Shown here piece after piece: positions 15,642 through 24,949 of a DNA stretch of 56,658 nucleotides. Positions within the stretch are counted from its first letter, which is position 1. Each line of letters begins with the position of its first letter. The DNA is from a bacterium BMS3Bbin05. GTDB lineage: Bacteria > Nitrospirota > Thermodesulfovibrionia > Thermodesulfovibrionales > BMS3Bbin05. The notes under the pieces were generated by a model. The model saw nothing but the letters and a program-made list of their open reading frames with translations. It was not told the origin of the DNA and made no database searches. Made by a program: the position numbers and the translations under genes. Location of the stretch: assembly GCA_002897855.1 (NCBI GenBank), contig BDTO01000027.1, forward strand, positions 1 to 56,658, read 5' to 3'.

Positions 15642-16943
15642 ATGAAAAAACTCATTAATCTTTTGTTGGCTTCTGTGTTTTTAAGCCTGTCTTTTTCATC
15701 GATGGCTTTTGCTGGAGGAAGTTCGAAGGTGGACTCAGGCGATACGGCATGGATACTTATATCAGCGGCGCTGGTAATGTTAATGACGCCCGGGCTTGCG
15801 CTTTTTTACGGCGGGATGGTGAGAAGGAAAAATGTGCTCGGAACAATCATGCACAGTTTTATTGCTATCGCACTGGTCAGTATGCAGTGGATATTGATAG
15901 GGTACACCCTCTCGTTTGGCCCTGACATAAAGGGGATAATAGGCGGTCTGGACTGGATCGGTCTTAACGGTGTCGGTGTTGAACCGTCAAAGTATGCCCC
16001 GACCGTACCGCATCTTGCATTTATGATATATCAGGCGATGTTTGCAGTGATTACACCGGCGCTCATCAGCGGAGCCTTTGCCGAGAGGATGAAATTTTCA
16101 GCATATGTGTTATTTACGATCATATGGTCGACGGTTGTTTACGACCCGGTTGCGCACTGGGTCTGGGGCGGCGGCTGGCTGAACAGCCTTGGAGTGCTTG
16201 ATTTTGCCGGCGGGATCGTTGTACATGCTACATCAGGATTATCGGCGCTGGCAGCGGCATTATTCATAGGCAAACGAAGAGGATTCCCCAATGAATCCTT
16301 TACACCGCACAACCTCCCGATGACTGTACTGGGCGCAGGGCTGCTATGGTTTGGTTGGTTCGGGTTCAATGCAGGAAGCGCTTTGTCTTCAGGGGAATTG
16401 AGCACGATAGCATTTGTGACAACCCATATTGCAGCGGTTGCGGCTACTCTTACATGGGTTGCTGTAGAGTGGCTGCATAGAGGGAAACCTACCATGTTCG
16501 GAGCGGCTACGGGTTCCATCGCCGGATTGGCGACCATTACTCCTGCAGCAGGTTTTGTAGGGCCCATGCCGGCGCTACTCATAGGCGTTGCAGCGGGGCT
16601 TGTATGTTATACGGCGCTGAATGCAAAAACGCATTTCGGTTACGATGATTCTCTGGACGCATTTGGTGTGCATGGTGTAGGCGGTACACTTGGTACTCTT
16701 GGAGCCGGTCTCTTTGCTTCGCTATCGATCAATCCCGGCGGGGCAAACGGCCTCTTCTTCGGAAACGAAAAACAGTTCTTTATACAACTCGGCGCAGTTG
16801 CCGCTGTCGGACTATATTCCTTTGTAGTGAGCCTGATTATATTTAAGCTGGTAGATCTTCTTGTCGGAGTGAGGGTTTCGGAAGAGATCGAGGTCGAAGG
16901 GCTGGATTATTCACAGCATGGAGAAAGCGGGTATACCTTATAA
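15642..16943 (+). CDS. amt: Ammonium transporter Amt (third copy)
   Basis: A 433-residue Amt protein with signal segment (KKLINLLLASVFLSLSFSSMAFA) and the same landmarks as the second copy: DTAWILISAALVMLMTPGLALFYGG, FAGGIVVHATSG, WFGWFGFNAGSALS, GVHGVGGTLGTLGAG and the tail VEGLDYSQHGESGY. The ribosome site is GGGAGG before the ATG. Because the sigma-54 promoter and palindromes upstream are arranged almost as for amt2, the whole unit of promoter plus gene seems to have been duplicated. Confidence 0.95.
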   Translation: MKKLINLLLASVFLSLSFSSMAFAGGSSKVDSGDTAWILISAALVMLMTPGLALFYGGMVRRKNVLGTIMHSFIAIALVSMQWILIGYTLSFGPDIKGIIGGLDWIGLNGVGVEPSKYAPTVPHLAFMIYQAMFAVITPALISGAFAERMKFSAYVLFTIIWSTVVYDPVAHWVWGGGWLNSLGVLDFAGGIVVHATSGLSALAAALFIGKRRGFPNESFTPHNLPMTVLGAGLLWFGWFGFNAGSALSSGELSTIAFVTTHIAAVAATLTWVAVEWLHRGKPTMFGAATGSIAGLATITPAAGFVGPMPALLIGVAAGLVCYTALNAKTHFGYDDSLDAFGVHGVGGTLGTLGAGLFASLSINPGGANGLFFGNEKQFFIQLGAVAAVGLYSFVVSLIIFKLVDLLVGVRVSEEIEVEGLDYSQHGESGYTL

Positions 16944-16971
16944 AACAAGACCTGATATGAAAAACTATTTT

Positions 16972-17000
16972 GGGCGCGGGTTGTAAGACCGGCGCCTTTT
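16972..17000 (+). terminator. Terminator after amt3
   Basis: GGCGCGGG and CCGGCGCC can form a GC-rich stem over a loop of about 10 bases, followed at once by TTTT. Confidence 0.6.
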
Positions 17001-17023
17001 CTGTGCTGATGAAGATCGATGGG

Positions 17024-17070
17024 TAGCGAGAAGATTCCCCGCGGTCTTGCCGCAGGAAATCTTCAATTTA
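17024..17070. repeat. Palindromic repeat, ATTCCCCGYGGTCTT family
   Basis: TAGCGAGAAGATTCCCCGCG is followed by GTCTTGCCGCAGGAAATC, forming a hairpin. An inverted related copy (CGCGATAAGACCACGGGG) lies at about 35275-35325, so this is a dispersed palindromic element. Confidence 0.6.
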
Positions 17071-17159
17071 TCGCAGGTTTTCCATGCTCTTTTATTCATA
17101 AATCAGTTGGGTTATACCGGTGGTTGGTATTGGTCGTGAAACCGTCTTCCGTGTCTTTG

Positions 17160-17165
17160 TATAAT
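17160..17165 (+). promoter_or_regulatory. Possible -10 element before the NYN-domain gene
   Basis: TATAAT lies about 32 bases before the proposed ATT start. No good -35 hexamer is at the usual distance, so the promoter is tentative. Confidence 0.4.
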
Positions 17166-17196
17166 ATATGCAGAAACCTGTAGGGAGGAAAAGGCT

Positions 17197-17691
17197 ATTA
17201 ACATCATCATCGACGGATACAACCTCATAGGTATATCTCACCGGGATATGATGGCCCGGCGTGAGCACCTGATAGAACAGCTTGTTTCATATCGTAAGAT
17301 CAGAAACCATGAGATCACACTGGTATTTGACGGATGGAAGAATGGCTTGGGCAGAGAATCACGAACGGTTACAGGAGGTATTACTGTAATTTATTCCAGC
17401 CTTGGTGAGCGCGCGGATAATGTAATAAAAAGGATTATTTCCAAACGTCAGAAAAAATGGGTTGTTGTCAGTTCCGACAGGGATATTGTCGCATCCGCAT
17501 GGAATAATAACTGTGTGCCGGTTGATTCTGAAACATATTATAATTTATTGGTAAAGGCTATAAGCATTAAGGATGTTCACGATGAGTACAAGTACGAAGA
17601 TGATGAAGAAGTTTGTGCGCACCATAAGGGAAATGCAAGAAGACCTTCACGGAAACAGAAAGAAATAAACAGGGTGCTGCTGAAACTGTGA
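17197..17691 (+). CDS. YacP-like NYN-domain protein with probable ATT start
   Basis: The protein (165 residues if started here) has an NYN/PIN-like nuclease fold of the YacP/Rae1 type, which in Bacillus cleaves mRNA on the ribosome. It shows INIIIDGYNLIG with the first acidic residue, ITLVFDGWKNG with the second, and KWVVVSSDRDIVASAWNN with the third set. The first in-frame ATG (17248) would remove the INIIIDGYNL strand and its catalytic Asp. The only start that keeps it is ATT 17197, 8 bases after GGAGG; an in-frame TGA at 17137 limits the frame upstream. ATT starts are rare (infC is the known case). It has no operon partner. Confidence 0.78.
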   Translation: MNIIIDGYNLIGISHRDMMARREHLIEQLVSYRKIRNHEITLVFDGWKNGLGRESRTVTGGITVIYSSLGERADNVIKRIISKRQKKWVVVSSDRDIVASAWNNNCVPVDSETYYNLLVKAISIKDVHDEYKYEDDEEVCAHHKGNARRPSRKQKEINRVLLKL

Positions 17692-17770
17692 AGACGATGT
17701 CCAGCCGGGATTGGGTTCGATTTTATTATTTATAATACTTTTTTGCTATTATAAAAAAGGTGGATACTGA

Positions 17771-18472
17771 ATGGTAACCGGAGTAAAAGGAAAGATACTC
17801 ATAATCGAGGATGAAAGAAAGATTTCGGATATCGTAAAGACATATCTTGAAAGGGACGGGCATGACGTTTCTGTCGCTGATACCGGAGGAGAAGGGATTT
17901 CAGCGCTTAAGAATAAACCTGATCTGGTCATACTGGATCTCATGCTTCCGGATATGAGCGGAGAAGACATTTGCGAGGCTGTCAGGGATGATTCAGATAC
18001 CCCGATCCTGATGCTGACTGCAAAGAGTGAGGAGGAGGATAAGGTCAGGGGCCTGGGCCTGGGGGCTGATGACTATGTCGTAAAACCCTTCAGTCCGAGA
18101 GAAGTAGTTGCAAGGGTTAATGCCCTTTTGCGAAGGACATTGAAAAAAAAGACTTTGCTCAGTTTCAATGGAGGTGCTCTGAAAATAGACGTTGACGCCG
18201 TTGAGGTATATGTTGATGACAGGCAGATGGAACTTACGAATACTGAATACAGAATTCTGCTTGTATTTGCCGAAAGGCCGGGGAATGTTTTCAGCAGGAC
18301 TCAGCTCGTGAATATGGTTCAGGGCTATGACTTCGAGGGGTACGACAGGACTATCGATGCACATATAAAGAACCTGCGGCACAAGATCGATCCTGATTCC
18401 AGAACCCCAAGATTTATCAAAACGGTATACGGAATGGGTTACAGGTTTATTGGTCAACCCGATGAAGACTAA
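17771..18472 (+). CDS. OmpR-family response regulator
   Basis: A 233-residue two-domain regulator. The receiver domain (about residues 8-120) has the acidic pair IIEDE, the phosphorylation site Asp56 in LVILDLMLPDMSG, Thr in LMLTAKS and Lys in DDYVVKPFSP. The winged-helix effector domain (about 135-230) ends with DRTIDAHIKNLRHKIDPDSRTPRFIKTVYGMGYRF. It is followed by its kinase with a small overlap. The signal is unknown; a PhoB role cannot be excluded because the pst locus is nearby, but nothing specific points to it. Confidence 0.92.
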   Translation: MVTGVKGKILIIEDERKISDIVKTYLERDGHDVSVADTGGEGISALKNKPDLVILDLMLPDMSGEDICEAVRDDSDTPILMLTAKSEEEDKVRGLGLGADDYVVKPFSPREVVARVNALLRRTLKKKTLLSFNGGALKIDVDAVEVYVDDRQMELTNTEYRILLVFAERPGNVFSRTQLVNMVQGYDFEGYDRTIDAHIKNLRHKIDPDSRTPRFIKTVYGMGYRFIGQPDED

Positions 18473-19820
18473 ACTTTTTTTCTCTTTTCTTTTTGTAATC
18501 CTTATTGCTCTCATATCAAACTTTATATTCCGCTCCCTGATGCAGAATGATTTTGAGGATTATGTGCGGGGGGTGCGTGAAGACCGGTTATACTGGGTGC
18601 TTGCTTCTGTGGAGGGAAGCTACGAAGATGGTCATTGGGAAAGGGCATTGCTGATAGATTCTCTGCACTGGGGGATGATGCTTGGTTTTGATCTCAGGGT
18701 GAGCGACAATAACGGGACTGAAATAATAGATTCTCAGGGTGTGCTGGATAGCCTTGAAGATAATATGCGCCGGAGGATGGAGTCGATTATTGATGTGTCG
18801 GCTCCAACAGGTGATTTTGAGGATTATCCTTTATTTGTTAAGGGCAAAGAGATTGGCACACTTAGTGTGAGGGGGATACGGCGCAGGGGGAAAGTTGCTG
18901 AAAAGGAAAATGTTTTTATTGAAAGAGGCAAGGAATTTCTTATTATTTCATTTATTATCGCAGGTGGAGGAGCCATATTCCTGGCGCTTGTTTTCAGCAC
19001 CTTTTTGACAAATCCCGTTAAGAGGCTGAAAGAGGCTACGGCAAGGCTGGCAAAGGGTGATACCGGGATCAAAGTTGACATATCTTCCGGTGATGAAATC
19101 GGCGAATTGGCTGAATCTTTCAACTTCATGTCCGAGGCTTTGAAGAGGGAAGACATGATAAGGCGCCATCTTTCATCCAATATCGCTCATGAACTTCGTA
19201 CCCCGTTAACAATCATGAAGGCAAATTTAGAGGGCATCGCCGACGGGGTTATTGAGTGCTCACAGGAACAGATTGAGAGTCTCAAAGAAGAGGTTGACAG
19301 GCTTATCAGTCTTGTCGAAGGCATCGAAGATATTACAAGGGCCGAAGCGAGTTTCCTCCGTAAAGATGTAATGGAAGAGGTTGATGTAAAAGAACTCATC
19401 GAGAAAAGTTTCCTGAGTGTCAGAAATATAGCCAATAGTAAGGGAGTGGAACTTGTTTGTGATTGCAATGAATCGTTTGTTGTAGTAACGGATAGAGAGA
19501 AATTGGACAGAATACTGAAGAATCTTGTGACAAATGCCTTAAAATTTACAGAAGGAGGCAGGATTTCGGTGAGCATGGGATTTGAACAGAAGAGGTTTTT
19601 TATAAGGGTTTCTGATACGGGGCGAGGGATGGATGCAGAAGAGATTCGGCATATATTTGACAGATTTTACAAGGGGAAGGGATCAAAAGGGGCCGGTATA
19701 GGACTTTCTATTGTAAGAGAACTTGTTGATGCACTGGGGGGTGAGATCGAGGTAAAATCCGGGACCGGTGAAGGGAGTACATTTATATTTTACATCCCAC
19801 GGGGGGAGATTGGAGATTGA
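18462..19820 (+). CDS. Membrane sensor histidine kinase
   Basis: A 452-residue kinase with an N-terminal membrane segment (FFSFLFVILIALISNFIF), a periplasmic sensor of about 120 residues, a second membrane segment (IISFIIAGGGAIFLALVFSTFL), a HAMP linker, the HisKA box SSNIAHELRTPLTIMKANLEG with the phospho-acceptor His, and an HATPase domain with N box LVTNALKF, G1 DTGRGMD and G2 GAGIGLSIVREL. It overlaps the regulator gene. ATG 18462 is chosen; an in-frame TTG at 18450 would add four residues. It is probably the cognate kinase of the preceding regulator. Confidence 0.92.
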   Translation: MKTKLFFSFLFVILIALISNFIFRSLMQNDFEDYVRGVREDRLYWVLASVEGSYEDGHWERALLIDSLHWGMMLGFDLRVSDNNGTEIIDSQGVLDSLEDNMRRRMESIIDVSAPTGDFEDYPLFVKGKEIGTLSVRGIRRRGKVAEKENVFIERGKEFLIISFIIAGGGAIFLALVFSTFLTNPVKRLKEATARLAKGDTGIKVDISSGDEIGELAESFNFMSEALKREDMIRRHLSSNIAHELRTPLTIMKANLEGIADGVIECSQEQIESLKEEVDRLISLVEGIEDITRAEASFLRKDVMEEVDVKELIEKSFLSVRNIANSKGVELVCDCNESFVVVTDREKLDRILKNLVTNALKFTEGGRISVSMGFEQKRFFIRVSDTGRGMDAEEIRHIFDRFYKGKGSKGAGIGLSIVRELVDALGGEIEVKSGTGEGSTFIFYIPRGEIGD

Positions 19821-20083
19821 AGTTTCCTTATAAAAAATCCAAAGGTGGAATAACAATCGATATTAAGGTAGAGCCGCGGTCTTCCAGGGCGGGTATTCAG
19901 GGAATTGTTGGAGATACGGTAAAAGTGAAACTGACTTCCGCACCGGTTGATGGAGCTGCAAACAAGCAGTTGATTGAACTGCTTGCGAAAGAACTCGGGA
20001 TTCGAAAGAGTGCATTTAAGATTATCAGGGGAGAGAAGTCCAGGAATAAGGTAATAAGGATTTCGGGCATGGATGCGCCATGA
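19817..20083 (+). CDS. YggU/DUF167 family protein
   Basis: An 88-residue protein of the conserved YggU (DUF167) family, recognised by IKVEPRSSRAGIQGIVGDTVKVKLTSAPVDGAANKQLIELLAKELG and RGEKSRNKVIRI. The function in bacteria is not established. It starts with TTG overlapping the stop of the kinase gene, after GGGGGGAGA, so it is translationally coupled to the two-component system. Confidence 0.88.
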   Translation: MKFPYKKSKGGITIDIKVEPRSSRAGIQGIVGDTVKVKLTSAPVDGAANKQLIELLAKELGIRKSAFKIIRGEKSRNKVIRISGMDAP

Positions 20084-20123
20084 AATTCATAATTCCTTCA
20101 ATGTTTTTTGATAGGGTCTAAAC

Positions 20124-20441
20124 ATGAAGAAGTCAGGTAAAATATTACTGATAGTAGCCTTGAATATGTTGCTTATTTCCTTTGCCGAAGGTGGAATGAT
20201 GATGCATACCCCCTACGGTGATTATTGCCCGAAGTGCAGTAAATATGGGGTGTGTCCCGATTCTCTGTCAATAGGTGAATCACGTGAGGCTGTGCAGAGC
20301 TATTTTAAGGGCAGCCAGGTCAAAATAGGCAGATTGAGCGGTAAGGGCCGATTTCTTAAAATGGAATTATTGAAACACGATAAGATTTATGACGTTATCC
20401 TTTTTGACAGGAAGACCGGAAGGATAAGATCTATTTACTGA
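20124..20441 (+). CDS. Small exported Cys-containing protein, unknown function
   Basis: A 105-residue protein I do not recognise. It starts with a hydrophobic signal-like segment (KILLIVALNMLLISFAEG) and then has YCPKCSKYGVCPDSL, three Cys in a small knuckle that could bind metal, and a basic second half (VKIGRLSGKGRFLKMELLKHD). It sits 40 bases behind the YggU gene and just before a strong terminator, so it may end that operon. Confidence 0.65.
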   Translation: MKKSGKILLIVALNMLLISFAEGGMMMHTPYGDYCPKCSKYGVCPDSLSIGESREAVQSYFKGSQVKIGRLSGKGRFLKMELLKHDKIYDVILFDRKTGRIRSIY

Positions 20442-20455
20442 GATTGATTTGGCAC

Positions 20456-20485
20456 AGAAAACCCCCTTTTCAAAGGGGGTTTTCT
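20456..20485. terminator. Bidirectional terminator between convergent genes
   Basis: The arms AGAAAACCCCCTTT and AAAGGGGGTTTTCT form a 13-14 bp stem with A and T runs on both sides, serving the rightward small gene and the leftward glnA. Confidence 0.9.
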
Positions 20486-20507
20486 GTTTGATTGTACAGT
20501 AATCACT

Positions 20508-21920
20508 TTATATGTCGTAGTACATAAAGAACTCATATGGATGCGGCCTCAATCTTAACTCGTCAATTTCTCTCTCTCTCTTGTAGTCTATCCATGTCAT
20601 CAGGGCGTCTTCCGTGAATACATCTCCCTTGAGGAGAAATTCATGGTCAGCCTCAAGGCTGTCCATGGCCTCGTCAAGACTGCCGGGCATCTGCGGCACG
20701 GATGCGAGTTCTTCAGGACCGAGTTCGTATATGTCCTTATCGAGTGGTTCGCCGACATCTATTTTGTTTTCTATACCGTCGAGGCCTGCCATAAGCATGG
20801 CTGAGAAGGCGAGGTATGGGTTGCATGACGGGTCGGGGAACCTTACTTCGACCCTCTTTGCCTTGGGGCTTGCAGAGTACATCGGGATTCTGAGTGCGGC
20901 AGAACGGTTTCTTGCTGAATATGCGAGGTTGACAGGGGCCTCAAATCCGGGGACGAGTCTCTTGTAAGAGTTTGTCGTCGGATTTGTGAGCGCAGCCAGA
21001 GCAGCCGAGTGCTTTAGCACACCTCCCATGTAATACAACGCTATTTCGCTGAGTCCAGCGTAGCCGTTGCCCCCAAAAAGAGGCTTGCCGTCCTTCCACA
21101 AACTCTGGTGTGTGTGCATGCCTGAACCGTTGTCTCCGAAAATCGGTTTTGGCATAAAGGTGGCAGTTTTACCGTTTCTCCTTGCAACATTTTTGATAAT
21201 ATATTTAAAGAGCATCAACTGGTCTGCCATCGATACGAGTGGTGAAAACCTCATATCTATCTCGCACTGGCCACCGGTTGCAACCTCATGATGTTGTGCC
21301 TCGACATATATACCAGCCTTCTGCATCTCTACAACCATTTCGGTCCTCATATCCTCAAGGCTGTCGGTTGGCGGAACGGGGAAATAGCCTTCTTTGTGCC
21401 TTGGTTTATGAGCAAGATTAGGATCCTCGTCAGTGCCTGAATTCCAGATTCCTTCTTTGGAGTCAACGAGATAAAAGCTGCTGTTGGCAGTCTGGTCGTA
21501 CTGTACATTATCGAAAACGAAAAATTCTGCTTCAGGGCCAAAGTAAGCAGTATCTGCAACGCCAAGGGATTTGAGATAATTCTCGGCCTTCTGGGCTATA
21601 TACCTTGGATCCCTTGTGTAGAATTCCTTTGTAACCGGGTCAAGAATGTTACAGATAAGGCTGAGTGTAGGATACTCCCTGAATGGATCGATCATTACAG
21701 TGTTAGCGTCCGGAAGGATGAGCATATCAGAGGCATTAATGGCCTGCCATCCCCTGATGGATGACCCGTCGAACCCAAAGCCTTCCTCAAAAGATTCCTC
21801 TTTAAGTTCACTCAGGGGTACAGAAAAGTGCTGCCAGATACCGGGGAAATCGATAAATTTCAAGTCTACCATCACGATCTTGTTTTCCCGGGCAAGTTCC
21901 AGAACATCTTTTGGTGTCAT
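20508..21920 (-). CDS. glnA: Glutamine synthetase type I
   Basis: A 470-residue GlnA that condenses ammonium and glutamate with ATP. Landmarks: [12 protein letters not shown], the metal ligands in [11 protein letters not shown] and [29 protein letters not shown], the ATP-binding [17 protein letters not shown] and [17 protein letters not shown]. The adenylylation Tyr is in [10 protein letters not shown] (about residue 396), so it is likely under adenylyltransferase control. The ribosome site AAGGAGG precedes the ATG. It is downstream of a glnK gene on the same strand. Confidence 0.97.
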   Translation of the reverse strand: MTPKDVLELARENKIVMVDLKFIDFPGIWQHFSVPLSELKEESFEEGFGFDGSSIRGWQAINASDMLILPDANTVMIDPFREYPTLSLICNILDPVTKEFYTRDPRYIAQKAENYLKSLGVADTAYFGPEAEFFVFDNVQYDQTANSSFYLVDSKEGIWNSGTDEDPNLAHKPRHKEGYFPVPPTDSLEDMRTEMVVEMQKAGIYVEAQHHEVATGGQCEIDMRFSPLVSMADQLMLFKYIIKNVARRNGKTATFMPKPIFGDNGSGMHTHQSLWKDGKPLFGGNGYAGLSEIALYYMGGVLKHSAALAALTNPTTNSYKRLVPGFEAPVNLAYSARNRSAALRIPMYSASPKAKRVEVRFPDPSCNPYLAFSAMLMAGLDGIENKIDVGEPLDKDIYELGPEELASVPQMPGSLDEAMDSLEADHEFLLKGDVFTEDALMTWIDYKREREIDELRLRPHPYEFFMYYDI

Positions 21921-22036
21921 TTTTTTCCTCCTTATTTATTAGGGTTTTGAGATTAGGGGTTAGGGGTTGGTAAGAGGATCTTGTTAATTGATGAGCATTA
22001 ACCAATCCCTATTCCCCGGTCCCGAATCCCGGATTG

Positions 22037-22399
<363 letters not shown>

Positions 22400-22405
22400 T
22401 TATCC

Positions 22406-22421
22406 TACAAATTGCATGCCA
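22406..22421 (-). promoter_or_regulatory. Sigma-54-like promoter of glnK-glnA
   Basis: On the minus strand TGGCATGCAATTTGTA has the -24 GG and a TTGTA -12 box (GT instead of GC) with correct spacing, about 30 bases before the glnK ATG. No ACAAnnTTGT palindrome is upstream. Confidence 0.65.
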
Positions 22422-22665
22422 ATTACAACCTGTTCCAAAAAAAAGGTAAGTCTCGTTAAAATAGTATTTTTTTCATCTTTACCAGGCCCAAAAGAGTGCA
22501 AAATGCCTGATATTCAGGCACCGTTGCCCAAAAAACAGGCAACAAAGGCGGTAGCCGGCTGTCAACTGTTGGGGATTGGTGATTCGTATCCGAAGGAAAA
22601 ACATTTCAATTGACGGGTCCGGGAAGAGTTTTTAATAACCGGCAACCAATCACCACGCACCGCCT

Positions 22666-23343
22666 TTACTGGATAGCGGAATCGATGTCTTCCGGCGACA
22701 TGTGCCTGATAATCCTCCCCTCCACCATATATATAACCATCTCGGCGATATTGGTTGCATGGTCTGCGATCCTTTCGAGATATTTCGATACGTAGCTTAC
22801 CTTCATTGCCCTGAATACTGTAGAAGGGTCCTGGGTCATGATAAACATAAGTTCTTTCAGAACATATTCATTCAGCTCATCAACCTCATCGTCACGCATG
22901 ATGACATCAGTCGCTATTCTCTTATCTTCATTTATGAAGGCATCGATGGCGTCTCTTACCATACCCTGGGCAATCTCTCTCATCCTCGGTATATCAATAT
23001 ACGGCTTCAGGAGTGGTTCTTTATTAAGCTCAAGGGCCCTTTCTGCTATATTAACGGAATTGTCGGCAATACGTTCAAGATCGGTAGTTATCTTCATTGC
23101 GGTAGTGATAAACCTGAGGTCCTTGCCCATTGGCTGTTTTAATGCCAGAAGCCTGATACACTCCTCATCTATCCTGACATCAAGGGTATTTACCTGCTTG
23201 TCTTTATCTATAACCTTGCGTGCGAGATCCGAGTCGCGATCGGTTAATGAATGGATTGAATCCTTTATTGATTTCTCTACTAAGGCATCCATATTGACCA
23301 GCATCTCCTTCAGGTGCCTTAATTCTTCATTCCTGACCGGCAT
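22666..23343 (-). CDS. phoU: PhoU, phosphate transport regulator
   Basis: A 225-residue PhoU of two similar three-helix bundles. Each carries the metal-binding E/DxxxD pattern: DRDSDLARKVIDKDKQVNTLD in the first and NEDKRIATDVIMRDDEVDELN in the second. Also typical are RFITTAMKITTDLERIADNSVNIAERA and VSYVSKYLERIADHATNIAEMVIYMVEG. It connects the Pst transporter with the PhoR kinase to keep the Pho response off when phosphate is plentiful. Its start overlaps the stop of pstB. Confidence 0.95.
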   Translation of the reverse strand: MPVRNEELRHLKEMLVNMDALVEKSIKDSIHSLTDRDSDLARKVIDKDKQVNTLDVRIDEECIRLLALKQPMGKDLRFITTAMKITTDLERIADNSVNIAERALELNKEPLLKPYIDIPRMREIAQGMVRDAIDAFINEDKRIATDVIMRDDEVDELNEYVLKELMFIMTQDPSTVFRAMKVSYVSKYLERIADHATNIAEMVIYMVEGRIIRHMSPEDIDSAIQ

Positions 23344-24107
23344 CAGCCAAACCTCCCTGTTATATAGTCTTCTGTGAGTTTCTGTGAAGGGTTTGTGAAG
23401 ATTTTATCAGTTTTGTCAAATTCAATCAAATCACCGAGCATCATGAATCCCGTCCAATCGGAGATTCTTGCCGCCTGCTGCATATTGTGCGTTACGATAA
23501 TAATCGTAACCTCATCTTTTAAGTTAACGACAAGCTCCTCTATCTTGCCTGTGGAAATGGGGTCAAGGGCGGATGTCGGCTCATCAAACAGAAGCACCTC
23601 CGGTTCAACCGCGAGTGCCCTTGCTATGACGAGCCTCTGCTGCTGCCCCCCGGAAAGATTATATGAGTTGGTCTGGAGTTTGTCCTTTACCTCATTCCAT
23701 AATGCTGCGTGGTTGAGGGCCTTTTCTACACGTTGAGAAAGCTCCAGTTTTTTCTTTATTCCTCTGATCCTTAATCCGTAAGCTATGTTGTCGAATATGC
23801 TCATGGGAAATGGTGTGGGCTTCTGGAAAACCATGCCTATACGGCTTCTCAGGTCGATTACGTCAATTTCACTTGCGAGAATGTTCCCCCCTTTGAATAT
23901 TATCTCCCCTCCATATTTGTTGCCTTGATAGAGATCGTGCATGCGGTTGAAGCACCTGAGCAGTGTGGTCTTGCCGCAGCCGGATGGCCCGATAAGTGCG
24001 GTTACAGCGTTTTTGTAAACAGGCAGATTAATATCTTTGAGGGCGTGTACTTTGCCTGAGTAATAGAAATTAAGTTGTTTTGCCTCAAGCTCTTTCAGGC
24101 CGTTCAT
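23343..24107 (-). CDS. pstB: PstB, phosphate ABC transporter ATPase
   Basis: A 254-residue ATPase with Walker [10 protein letters not shown] followed by the PstB-typical [11 protein letters not shown], the Q-loop [20 protein letters not shown], signature [16 protein letters not shown], Walker [14 protein letters not shown] and the switch His in IVTHNM. It overlaps pstA by four bases upstream and phoU downstream. Confidence 0.97.
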   Translation of the reverse strand: MNGLKELEAKQLNFYYSGKVHALKDINLPVYKNAVTALIGPSGCGKTTLLRCFNRMHDLYQGNKYGGEIIFKGGNILASEIDVIDLRSRIGMVFQKPTPFPMSIFDNIAYGLRIRGIKKKLELSQRVEKALNHAALWNEVKDKLQTNSYNLSGGQQQRLVIARALAVEPEVLLFDEPTSALDPISTGKIEELVVNLKDEVTIIIVTHNMQQAARISDWTGFMMLGDLIEFDKTDKIFTNPSQKLTEDYITGRFG

Positions 24108-24949
24108 TTATTGCCGAACCTCCATTTGATAAAAATCCTGCCAAGTATGGTAAGCACAAGGATAAAAATTGTAATAACGAGCGATGCAGCCCATGCCTGT
24201 GAATGCCAGCTGTCGTAAGGCCCCATGGCATATTGAAAGATTGTCACTGTAAGTGATGCCATCGGTTCATTCATATTAGTCGAGAAAAAGGAATTGTTAA
24301 AAGATGTAAATAACAGGGGAGCTGTTTCGCCGGCAACCCGGGCAATTGACAGCAGTATGCCCGTAAGTATTCCGGCAGATGCGCCCCTGTATACTATCTG
24401 GATAATTACCTTGTAGTACGGAGCCCCCAGGGCAAAGGCCGCCTCACGCAGTGTCCATGGTACCAGCCTTAGCATGTCCTCGGTTGTCCTGAGCACCACG
24501 GGAATCATGATAATGGCGAGTGCTACTGCTCCCGCCCATCCATTGAAATGGCCAAACGGCTTTACCATGATAGCATAAATAAATGTCCCGATAACGATAG
24601 AAGGGACACTGACCATTATATCGGAGAGAATACTTATCAATTGTGCGATCTTTTTCCCCCGGGCGTATTCGGCGAGAAAGGTTCCGCCAAGAATACCTAT
24701 AGGCACGCCAATCAGTGTAGCAAAGAAAGTAATAATCAGCTGTCCGATAAATGCATTTCTGAGGCCTCCCCCTTCGATTCCAGCAGGGGCGGGATCTTTG
24801 GTAAAAAGGCTCAGCTTTAATGCGCCCATGCCGTGGACAAAGATGTCGCCGAGAATAAATACCAGCCAGACAAGGCCGATTACGGCGGCAAGCGTGCTAA
24901 GTGACAGCGCCGTAAAACTCTGTATCTTCCTAATATGTTCCCTGGTCAT
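24104..24949 (-). CDS. pstA: PstA, phosphate ABC transporter permease
   Basis: A 281-residue permease with about six membrane segments. [19 protein letters not shown], the conserved [13 protein letters not shown] and the EAA loop [28 protein letters not shown] are characteristic of PstA. It overlaps pstB and pstC by four bases on either side. Confidence 0.95.
   Translation of the reverse strand: MTREHIRKIQSFTALSLSTLAAVIGLVWLVFILGDIFVHGMGALKLSLFTKDPAPAGIEGGGLRNAFIGQLIITFFATLIGVPIGILGGTFLAEYARGKKIAQLISILSDIMVSVPSIVIGTFIYAIMVKPFGHFNGWAGAVALAIIMIPVVLRTTEDMLRLVPWTLREAAFALGAPYYKVIIQIVYRGASAGILTGILLSIARVAGETAPLLFTSFNNSFFSTNMNEPMASLTVTIFQYAMGPYDSWHSQAWAASLVITIFILVLTILGRIFIKWRFGNK

Noticed and set aside
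17771-19820. The two-component pair as PhoB-PhoR
   Set aside because: It is an ordinary OmpR/EnvZ-type pair, but no residue I can see ties it to phosphate, and it is not adjacent to the pst operon.
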